From DASVDK01 sp036562265 [NCBI: Thermodesulfobacteriota bacterium] (GTDB taxonomy: Bacteria > DASVDK01): a stretch of DNA of 5,653 nt. The notes under the pieces were generated by a model that was not told the DNA's origin, did no database searches, and worked only from the letters and a program-made list of their open reading frames with translations. Where the stretch lies: contig DATCKS010000517.1 in assembly GCA_036562265.1 (NCBI GenBank), forward strand, positions 1 to 5,653. Reading direction: 5' to 3'. The position numbers were made by a program, and so were the translations under genes. The first letter of the stretch is position 1; each line of letters starts with the position of its first letter. Shown here piece by piece: positions 1 through 5,362 of the stretch.

Positions 1-1233
1 GAGCTGGCCGCCGGGGCGCGGCGGCTCGCGAAGGGTGAGGTGGGGCTCCAGCTCGACATCCGCACCGGCGACGAGCTCGAGGCGCTGGCCGCGGCGTTCA
101 ACCACATGAGCGCCGAGCTGGCGGCGAAGCAGGAGGCCCTCGTGCAGAACCTCGCGCTCGTCGACGCGCTCAGGCGCTACCAGGAGGACATCCTCCGGTC
201 GATGGACGAGGGGCTCCTCACCGTCGACCTCGAGGGCCGCGTCGTCACCGTCAACCGCGTCGGCGCGGCGCTCCTCGGCATCCCGCCCGAGCGGGTGGCC
301 GACCGGCCGCCGCTCGAGAGCATCATCCCGGCCGGTGCGCCGCTCGAGCGGCTGATCCGCCGGGGGCTCGAGGGGGACGAGGTGGTCGGTCACGCCGAGG
401 TCGAGTACCAGGGGCCCGGCGGGACGCTGCCGCTCGGGGTGTCGACCTCTCCGCTGCGCGATCCGCAGGGCGCGCGGCTCGGGCTCCTCGTCCTCTTCCG
501 CGACCTCACCGAGATCAAGGAACTCGAGGCGCGCATGCGCCGGGCCGACCGGCTGGCCGCGCTCGGCACCATGTCGGCCGGCCTCGCCCACGAGATCAAG
601 AACCCGCTCGCCGCCATCAAGACGTTCGTCCAGCTCATCCCCCGGAAGTTCGACAACGTCGCGTTCCGTGACAAGTTCAACGTGACGGTCCCGCGCGAGC
701 TCGACCGGGTGAACGGCATCGTCGAGAACCTCCTCGAGCTGGCGCGGGCGCCGCGGATGACGTTCGCGGACACCGACGTGAACGGGCTCATCCGGCGCGT
801 CCTCGACCTCTACAGCCGGCAGATGGAGGAGCGGGGCATCGAGTGGGAGGCCCGGCTCGACCCGTCGCTCCCCGCCGCGCGGGCCGACGCGGAGCACCTC
901 ATCCGGGCGTTCTCGAACCTCGTCGTGAACGCCATCGAGGCGATGCCTTCGGGCGGGCGGGTCGTCATCACCACCGGTCCGGCCGCCACCCGTCTGCCGT
1001 CGGGCGCCAGGGCGATCGAGGTGCGCGTGGCCGACACCGGCGCCGGGATGGACGCCCAGACGGTGAGCCAGCTCTTCAACCCGTTCTTCACGACCAAGGC
1101 CAAGGGAACCGGTCTCGGGCTCGCCCTGACGCACAAGATCGTCGAGGAGCACGGCGGGCTCATCACGGTCCAGAGCGCGGTCGGCGCGGGAACCCTCTTC
1201 GTCGTCACGCTGCCGGTCGCCGCGCCGAGCTGA
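1..1233 (+). CDS. Sensor histidine kinase, HAMP-PAS-HisKA-HATPase (5' end missing)
   Basis: This is the C-terminal 410 residues of a two-component sensor kinase, open at the window's left edge. It begins inside what looks like a HAMP linker (nt 1-126, ending in AFNHMSAEL), so transmembrane and sensing segments are expected upstream. A PAS domain follows at about nt 180-525, then a HisKA dimerisation domain with the H-box GLAHEIKNPLAAIKTF (phospho-accepting His at 589-591). The HATPase_c domain has an N-box (NLVVNAIEAM, from 916), G1 (DTGAGM, from 1033), an F-box (NPFFTTK) and G2 (GTGLGL, 1105-1122). All catalytic motifs are intact. The HEIKNPLAAIKTF box and PAS arrangement resemble the NtrB/AtoS/ZraS group, whose partners are often sigma-54 activators. 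The only regulator visible nearby is the output-less receiver at 1402, which is a plausible but unproven partner. The ligand is unknown. The protein should sit in the inner membrane with its kinase part in the cytoplasm. Confidence 0.95.
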   Translation, partial: ELAAGARRLAKGEVGLQLDIRTGDELEALAAAFNHMSAELAAKQEALVQNLALVDALRRYQEDILRSMDEGLLTVDLEGRVVTVNRVGAALLGIPPERVADRPPLESIIPAGAPLERLIRRGLEGDEVVGHAEVEYQGPGGTLPLGVSTSPLRDPQGARLGLLVLFRDLTEIKELEARMRRADRLAALGTMSAGLAHEIKNPLAAIKTFVQLIPRKFDNVAFRDKFNVTVPRELDRVNGIVENLLELARAPRMTFADTDVNGLIRRVLDLYSRQMEERGIEWEARLDPSLPAARADAEHLIRAFSNLVVNAIEAMPSGGRVVITTGPAATRLPSGARAIEVRVADTGAGMDAQTVSQLFNPFFTTKAKGTGLGLALTHKIVEEHGGLITVQSAVGAGTLFVVTLPVAAPS

Positions 1234-1313
1234 TCGCTCGGGCGCCGTCCGGCGGCGGTGCCCACCGCGCTGTGCAGTCCACGCACCTCGCTGCACCGGC
1301 GGCAAGGCAGCGC

Positions 1314-1327
1314 GCAACGGGCGTTGC
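1314..1327. repeat. Inverted repeat upstream of receiver gene
   Basis: GCAACG-GG-CGTTGC is a perfect 6-base inverted repeat with a 2-base centre in the gap between the kinase and receiver genes. The centre is too short for a good RNA hairpin, so a dimeric protein-binding site is the more natural reading. It lies about 70-85 bases before the start expected from the sigma-54-like site, a distance at which activator sites can occur. No known regulator consensus was recognised. It may be chance in GC-rich DNA. Confidence 0.35.
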
Positions 1328-1339
1328 AGACCCGATCGC

Positions 1340-1357
1340 GGAAGTTCGAGGACTTCC
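1340..1357. repeat. Inverted repeat upstream of receiver gene
   Basis: GGAAGT and ACTTCC are perfect 6-base arms separated by TCGAGG. The repeat could be an operator or a small hairpin. There is no T-run after it, so it does not look like an intrinsic terminator. It lies between the first inverted repeat and the sigma-54-like site. Function is unknown. Confidence 0.35.
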
Positions 1358-1372
1358 CGGGGACGGGGCCAA

Positions 1373-1388
1373 GGGCACCCTTCTTGCT
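1373..1388 (+). promoter_or_regulatory. Candidate sigma-54 (RpoN) -24/-12 promoter
   Basis: The sequence GGGCACCCTTCTTGCT compares with the consensus TGGCACG-N4-TTGCW. The invariant GG (1374-1375) and GC (1386-1387) are exactly 10 bases apart, and GGCAC and TTGCT match fully. The mismatches are the first T (here G) and the G after CAC (here C). Transcription would start near 1399, about 3 bases before the ATG at 1402. No sigma-70-type -35/-10 pair was found in this gap. A competing reading is that AAGGG-CA-CCCTT (1371-1382) is a small palindrome that creates part of the match. The site is seen in the sequence, but its activity is inferred. Confidence 0.45.
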
Positions 1389-1401
1389 CGGACGTGGCCT
1401 C

Positions 1402-1785
1402 ATGGTTACCGCAGTCGCCCCGCATCGGGGCCCGATTCTGATCGTCGAGGACGACCGGGGCGTACGGGAGGCGCTCGACGCCCTCCTCGGCGACGAGTTC
1501 GACCTCCGGCACGCCGCGGACGTCGATGCGGCGCTGCGCCTCTTCGAGAGCACGAAGCCGAGCCTGGTCTTCCTCGACATCCGGCTCCAGGGCGAGAGCG
1601 GGCTCGACTTCCTGCGCCGCCTCGGCCCGAGGAGCCGCGGCGTTCCCGTGGTCATGGTCACGGCGGCCGTGGACGAGGGGGTCATTCGCGAGGGCCGCGC
1701 CCTCGGCGCCGCGGCGGTCGTGCGCAAGCCCTTCGACGTGGCCGAGGTCGAGGCGATCGCGCGCGCATCTGCGCGGCTTCGTTGA
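1402..1785 (+). CDS. Stand-alone response regulator receiver protein (CheY-like, 127 aa)
   Basis: This is a single REC domain covering nearly the whole protein. It has the acidic pair D17-D18 (after ILIVE), the phospho-acceptor D59 (LVFLDIRLQGESG), the switch residue T87 (VVMVTA) and K109 followed by proline (VRKPF). All residues needed for phosphorylation are present. No DNA-binding, AAA+ or enzymatic output domain follows, so it probably acts through protein contacts or as a phosphorelay intermediate or sink. The start at 1402 places ILIVEDD about 12 residues from the N terminus, as usual for the family. The frame stays open upstream to a GTG at 1258, but those 48 extra residues resemble no domain and would cover the candidate promoter. 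No Shine-Dalgarno sequence precedes 1402. The kinase encoded 168 bases upstream is the obvious candidate phosphodonor, by position only. Confidence 0.9.
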   Translation: MVTAVAPHRGPILIVEDDRGVREALDALLGDEFDLRHAADVDAALRLFESTKPSLVFLDIRLQGESGLDFLRRLGPRSRGVPVVMVTAAVDEGVIREGRALGAAAVVRKPFDVAEVEAIARASARLR

Positions 1786-1809
1786 ATTTTTCGGGCCCCG
1801 TGCTACTCT
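1782..1809 (+). promoter_or_regulatory. Sigma-70-type promoter for the desulfurase operon
   Basis: The -35 box TTGAAT (1782-1787) and the -10 box TACTCT (1804-1809, preceded by GC) are separated by 16 bases. The -35 box contains the stop codon of the receiver gene (1783-1785), so the promoter is built into the end of that reading frame. Seven bases after the -10 box fall at about 1816, only some 3 bases before the ATG at 1819, which implies a leaderless mRNA. The spacer contains a short GGGCCC palindrome (1793-1798). This is a much more AT-rich patch than the surrounding DNA. Confidence 0.7.
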
Positions 1810-1826
1810 GCCCGCATCATGCGGGC
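1810..1826. promoter_or_regulatory. Perfect 17-base palindrome over the start site and start codon (candidate operator)
   Basis: GCCCGCAT-C-ATGCGGGC has 8-base arms that match perfectly around one central base. It begins directly after the -10 box and runs through the ATG of the desulfurase gene into its third codon. A repressor bound here would block RNA polymerase. If the transcript starts near 1816, most of the left arm is not transcribed, so the repeat would work as DNA rather than as an RNA hairpin. It does not resemble the IscR consensus. The right arm is also ordinary coding sequence (Met-Arg-Ala), so chance cannot be excluded. Confidence 0.45.
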
Positions 1827-2976
1827 CGTCTACCTCGACCACAACGCCACCACACCGGTCGATCCCTCGGTCGTTGCCGCCATGCTGCCGTTCTTCGGCG
1901 AGGCCTTCGGCAACGCCTCGAGCCACCACTTCGCCGGGCGTCGCGCCCGGCAGGCGGTGGACCGCGCCCGTGAGGCGGTGGCGGCACTCGTCGGGGCCGA
2001 CCCGGCCGAGGTGATCTTCACGAGCGGCGCCACCGAGAGCGACAACCTGGCGCTGCGCGGCGTCGCGGAGCGCGAGCCGGGCTGCCACATCGTCACCACC
2101 GCGGTCGAGCACTCCGCCGTCCTGGCGACCTGCGCCGCCCTCGAGCGGCGGGGGCACCGGGTGACCCGGCTCGGCGTCGACCGGACGGGCGCGCTCGACC
2201 TCGCCGCGCTCGAGGCGGCCATCACCGACGACACCCGCCTCGTCTCGGTGATGTTCGCCAACAACGAGACCGGCGTGCTCTTTCCGGTGGCCGAGGTGGC
2301 GCGCATCTGCCGGGCGCGCGGGGTCCTGTTCCACTGCGATGCCACCCAGGCGGTCGGGAAGGTGCCGGTCGACATGCGGGCGCTCGGCATCGACCTCCTG
2401 TCGCTCTCCGGTCACAAGCTCAACGGCCCGAAGGGGATCGGCGCGCTGGTCGTGCGTCGCGGCGTCCGCCTCCCGGCCCAGCAGACCGGCGGCAGCCAGG
2501 AGGGGGGGCGCCGCGGCGGCACGGAGAACGTCCCCGGCATCGTCGGCCTCGGCGCCGCCGCCGAGCTTGCCGCCCGGCGCCTCGCCGAGGGGGCGCCGGC
2601 GCGCGTGGCGGCGCTGCGCGACCGACTCGAGGCCCGACTCCTCGAGATGGTCCCGCAGTCGGAGGTGAACGGCGCCGGATCGCCGCGGCTGCCGAACACG
2701 CTGAACTGCACCTTCCACGGGGTGGACGGGGAGGGGGTCCTGCTCGCCCTCGACCTCGAGGGGGTCGCGGCGTCGTCGGGATCGGCCTGCGCGGCGGGCT
2801 CGGTCGACCCCTCGCACGTCCTCCTCGCCATGGGGCTTTCGCGCGAGGCGGCGCAGGGGAGCGTCCGGCTGAGCCTCGGCTACGACACGACGGACGAGGA
2901 CGTGGACTACGTGGCGCAGGTCCTGCCGGCGATCGTCGAGCGCCTGCGTGCTCTCGCCCCGGCCGGCGCCGCGTAG
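1819..2976 (+). CDS. nifS: Cysteine desulfurase, NifS/IscS family (class I)
   Basis: This PLP-dependent enzyme converts L-cysteine to L-alanine and carries the sulfur as a persulfide on its active-site cysteine. The 385-residue length is normal for the NifS/YrvO branch. The N terminus VYLDHNATTPVD is typical and fixes the start. Visible landmarks are TSGATESDN (68-76), H98 in VEHSA (stacks on PLP), N149 in NNETG, D174 and Q177 in DATQAVG, K200 in SGHK (PLP Schiff base), the RRGGTENVPG segment near 231-240, and C324 in SSGSACAAGS (persulfide cysteine). All are intact. The next gene, mnmA, starts 23 bases downstream, the same pairing as yrvO-mnmA in Bacillus. Its main job is therefore probably sulfur supply for tRNA thiolation rather than nitrogenase assembly, and no nif or isc scaffold genes are visible. 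It has its own promoter and no ribosome binding site, which suggests leaderless translation. Confidence 0.96.
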   Translation: MRAVYLDHNATTPVDPSVVAAMLPFFGEAFGNASSHHFAGRRARQAVDRAREAVAALVGADPAEVIFTSGATESDNLALRGVAEREPGCHIVTTAVEHSAVLATCAALERRGHRVTRLGVDRTGALDLAALEAAITDDTRLVSVMFANNETGVLFPVAEVARICRARGVLFHCDATQAVGKVPVDMRALGIDLLSLSGHKLNGPKGIGALVVRRGVRLPAQQTGGSQEGGRRGGTENVPGIVGLGAAAELAARRLAEGAPARVAALRDRLEARLLEMVPQSEVNGAGSPRLPNTLNCTFHGVDGEGVLLALDLEGVAASSGSACAAGSVDPSHVLLAMGLSREAAQGSVRLSLGYDTTDEDVDYVAQVLPAIVERLRALAPAGAA

Positions 2977-2989
2977 GCGGGCCGTAAGC

Positions 2990-2994
2990 GGGGG
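2990..2994 (+). promoter_or_regulatory. Weak ribosome binding site for mnmA
   Basis: A GGGGG run lies 5 bases before the ATG at 3000. It can pair partly with the CCUCC of 16S rRNA through one G-U pair. It is the only Shine-Dalgarno-like element seen at any start in this window, and it is weak. Confidence 0.4.
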
Positions 2995-2999
2995 CGCAG

Positions 3000-4082
3000 A
3001 TGGCCACGCGCGCGCGCATCGCGGTCGCCATGAGCGGCGGCGTCGACTCCTCGGTCGCGGCCGCTCGCCTCGTCGCCGAGGGGCACGAGGTGATCGGCCT
3101 CTCGATGCGCCTCTACACGCCGCCCGGCGAGACCTCCCGCTGCTGCTCCGCCGACGACCTCGGCGACGCCCGCCGCGTGGCCGACCACCTCGGCTTCCGG
3201 CATTACGTGCTGAACTACGAGGACGCGTTCCGCGAGGCGGTCGTCGTCCCCTTCGTCCGCGAGTACCTCGCCGGCCGCACGCCGATCCCCTGCGTCGCGT
3301 GCAACAGCCACCTCAAGTTCGACCGGATGCTGGCCCTCGCCCGCGGCCTCGGGGCCACGGCGCTCGCCACGGGGCACTACGCCCGGGTCGAGGGGGACGG
3401 CCCGTACCGACTGCTCAAGGGGCGGGACCCGGCCAGGGACCAGTCGTACTACCTCTACCCGCTCGGGCAGGACGCCCTGCGGTACGCCCGCTTCCCGCTC
3501 GGCGACATGACCAAGGCCGAGGTCCGCGCCGAGGCGGCACGGCTCGGCCTGCCGGTGGCCCACAAGCCGGACAGCCAGGAGATCTGCTTCGTCCCCGACG
3601 GCGACCACGCCGCCTTCGTCGAGCGGGCCGCCGGCGCCGAGGCGCCGCGACCGGGCGCGGTGGTCGACCTCGAGGGGCGCGAGATCGGCCGCCACGGGGG
3701 GGTGCACCGCTTCACGGTCGGCCAGCGGCGAGGTCTCGGGCCGCTCGCCGGACCGCCCGGCACACGGCGGTTCGTGGTCGACATCGACGCGGCCGCGGCT
3801 CGCGTGACGGTCGGCCCGCGGCCGGCGCTCCTCCGCGCCGGGTGCGAGATCGCGCCGGTGCACTGGGTGTCGGGCGAGCCGCCGGCCGGCCCGCTGCGCG
3901 CCGTGGTGAAGATCCGCGCGCGGCACCCGGGCGCGCCGGCCCTCGTGACGCCGACGCCCGAGGGGGGCGCCGTCGTCCGCTTCGACGAGCCGCAGGCCGG
4001 CGTCGCGCCGGGTCAGGCCGGCGTGTTCTACGACGGGGACGTCGTCCTCGGGGGCGGCGTGATCCGGGCGGCGACGCGGTGA
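3000..4082 (+). CDS. mnmA: tRNA-uridine 2-sulfurtransferase MnmA
   Basis: MnmA activates U34 of tRNA-Lys, -Glu and -Gln with ATP and replaces the 2-oxygen with sulfur, giving s2U34. The 360-residue length fits the family. The N-terminal PP-loop ATPase has SGGVDSS (12-18). Other landmarks are TPIPCVACN with C98 and the first catalytic cysteine C101, TGHYAR (124-129), DQSYYL (147-152) and DSQEICF with the second catalytic cysteine C196. FTVGQRRGLG (238-247) opens the central domain, and a beta-barrel C terminus ends near GVIRAATR. C98-x-x-C101 plus C196 is the three-cysteine arrangement linked in recent work to a [4Fe-4S] cluster in some MnmA proteins. Whether this protein carries one is inference. 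A further CC pair (48-49, RCCSADD) follows the first strand-loop region. The sulfur donor is very likely the desulfurase encoded just upstream. The gene ends inside the start of mtaB (4-base overlap). Confidence 0.96.
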   Translation: MATRARIAVAMSGGVDSSVAAARLVAEGHEVIGLSMRLYTPPGETSRCCSADDLGDARRVADHLGFRHYVLNYEDAFREAVVVPFVREYLAGRTPIPCVACNSHLKFDRMLALARGLGATALATGHYARVEGDGPYRLLKGRDPARDQSYYLYPLGQDALRYARFPLGDMTKAEVRAEAARLGLPVAHKPDSQEICFVPDGDHAAFVERAAGAEAPRPGAVVDLEGREIGRHGGVHRFTVGQRRGLGPLAGPPGTRRFVVDIDAAAARVTVGPRPALLRAGCEIAPVHWVSGEPPAGPLRAVVKIRARHPGAPALVTPTPEGGAVVRFDEPQAGVAPGQAGVFYDGDVVLGGGVIRAATR

Positions 4083-5362
4083 CGCGGGTCGCCATCACGA
4101 CGCTCGGCTGCCGCACCAACCAGGAGGAGGGCTCGGCGCTCGCTCGCCTCCTCGCGGCCCAGGGCTTCACGGTCGTGCCCTTCCCGGGGCCGGCCGACGC
4201 GGTCGTCGTCAACACCTGCACCGTCACGAGCGGCGCCGACGCCGACAGTCGCCGCGCCATCCGGCGCGCGGTCGCGTCCGCGCCGGGGGCCCTCGTCCTG
4301 GTGACCGGCTGCTACGCGCAGGTGTCGCCGCAGGCGGCGGCGCTGCCGGGCGTCCACTACGTGGTCGGGCACGGTGCCGCACGGCGCATCCCGGAACTCA
4401 TCGCCATGGGCCGACCGTCCCGCGTCACGGTCCTCGCGCCGCCGCTGCCGCGCCGGCTCGACGACGGGCCGCTCGCCCACGGGGCGGCCGGCGGGCGCAC
4501 CCGCGCGTTCCTCAAGGTGCAGGACGGGTGCGACGCCTTCTGCAGCTTCTGCATCGTCCCGTTCGCGCGGGGCCGCAGCCGGAGCCTGCCGATCGCCGCC
4601 GCCGTGGCGCGCCTGCGCGCGCTCGCCCTCGAGGGGTACCGGGAGGTCACGGTCACCGGGATCCACCTCGGCGACTACGGCCGCGGCCTTCCCCCCGGCA
4701 CGGATCTCGTCTCGCTCCTGCGCGCCCTCCTCGAGGCGGACGTCGTGCCGCGGCTCCGGCTCTCGTCGCTCTTCCCGAGTCACCTCACCGACGACCTCGT
4801 GCGCCTCTTCGAGACCGCCCCGGCCCTCGTGCCGCACGTGCACCTGTCGCTCCAGAGCGGCGACGACGGCGTGCTCGCCCGCATGCGACGGCCCTACCGG
4901 CGCGCCGACGTCGAGCGGGCGGTCCGGCGCCTCGTCGAGCGGGTCCCCGACGTCGGTCTCGGCGCCGACCTGATCGCCGGCTTCCCCGGCGAGACGCCCG
5001 AGGCGGCGGCGGCCACGGTGTCCCTGGTCGAGTCGCTTCCGTTCGGCTACCTGCACGTCTTCCCGTACTCGCCGCGCCGCGGCACGCTGGCGGCCAGGCA
5101 GGGCGGGGCGCTCGGGCCGGACGAGGTCCGGCGTCGCGCCGCGCGGCTGCGCGAGGTGGCAGCCGGCCGGCGGGCGGCGTGGCACCGGCGGGCGATCGGC
5201 CGCGTGGTGGAGGTGCTGGTCGAGGCGGGAGGCGAGGGGCGGTCGCGCGAGTACCTCAAGGTCCGCTTCGACGGCCGGCCCGCTCCGCCGGCCGGCCGCC
5301 TCGTCAGGGCCGAGGTCACGGCCGACCTCGGCGAGGCGGTGCTCGCCCGGGCGGTCGAATGA
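4079..5362 (+). CDS. mtaB: tRNA (t6A37-C2) methylthiotransferase MtaB
   Basis: MtaB is a radical SAM enzyme that converts t6A37 to ms2t6A37 in ANN-decoding tRNAs such as tRNA-Lys(UUU). The 427-residue length is typical. The N-terminal UPF0004 domain holds three cluster cysteines: C11 (TLGCRTNQ), C47 (NTCTVT) and C78 (VTGCYAQ). The radical SAM core has C151, C155 and C158 in VQDGCDAFCSFCIVPFARG, the CxxxCxxC motif with the PFARGRSRS tail characteristic of this family. HLSLQSGDD (255-263) and DLIAGFPGET (297-306) follow, then a C-terminal TRAM-like RNA-binding segment (about 373-425). The start is a GTG at 4079, giving MTRVAITTLGC; no upstream alternative fits, because the frame before it reads through mnmA without resembling any protein. 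The GTGA overlap with the mnmA stop implies translational coupling. MiaB is less likely, because the NTCTVT and RGRSRS signatures point to MtaB. Confidence 0.94.
   Translation: MTRVAITTLGCRTNQEEGSALARLLAAQGFTVVPFPGPADAVVVNTCTVTSGADADSRRAIRRAVASAPGALVLVTGCYAQVSPQAAALPGVHYVVGHGAARRIPELIAMGRPSRVTVLAPPLPRRLDDGPLAHGAAGGRTRAFLKVQDGCDAFCSFCIVPFARGRSRSLPIAAAVARLRALALEGYREVTVTGIHLGDYGRGLPPGTDLVSLLRALLEADVVPRLRLSSLFPSHLTDDLVRLFETAPALVPHVHLSLQSGDDGVLARMRRPYRRADVERAVRRLVERVPDVGLGADLIAGFPGETPEAAAATVSLVESLPFGYLHVFPYSPRRGTLAARQGGALGPDEVRRRAARLREVAAGRRAAWHRRAIGRVVEVLVEAGGEGRSREYLKVRFDGRPAPPAGRLVRAEVTADLGEAVLARAVE

Noticed and set aside
1258-1401. N-terminal extension of the receiver protein from a GTG at 1258
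   Set aside because: The 48 added residues look like no known domain, receiver proteins normally begin about where the ATG at 1402 puts them, and the extension would read through the inverted repeats and the sigma-54-like site. Long open frames arise easily in such GC-rich DNA.
1762-1791. Intrinsic terminator after the receiver gene (hairpin CGCGC-ATCT-GCGCG at 1762-1775, then TTTTT at 1787-1791)
   Set aside because: The stem has only 5 pairs, lies inside the coding region and is separated from the T-run by 11 bases. The T-run is better explained as part of the promoter.
843-1973. + strand open frame crossing from the kinase through the receiver gene into the desulfurase
   Set aside because: It is an alternative frame of three well-supported genes, with Arg/Gly-rich, motif-free translation.
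1819-2976. Reading the nifS-type gene as a sign of nitrogen fixation
   Set aside because: The NifS/IscS family is widespread. The neighbours are tRNA modification genes, and no nif genes are visible.
2972-2992. Imperfect tandem repeat CGTAGGCGGG / CGTAAGCGGG between the desulfurase and mnmA genes
   Set aside because: There are only two copies with one mismatch, and the first includes the stop codon. It is too short to mean anything without conservation data.
2907-3926. Long open frame on the - strand opposite the desulfurase end and mnmA
   Set aside because: It lies opposite a clearly recognisable gene, and its translation is a low-complexity Arg/Ala/Gly/Pro-rich product without family motifs. 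It is a shadow of codon bias.
4028-5185. Long open frame on the - strand opposite mtaB
   Set aside because: It has the same composition artefact and no recognisable domain, while mtaB on the + strand has all its motifs.
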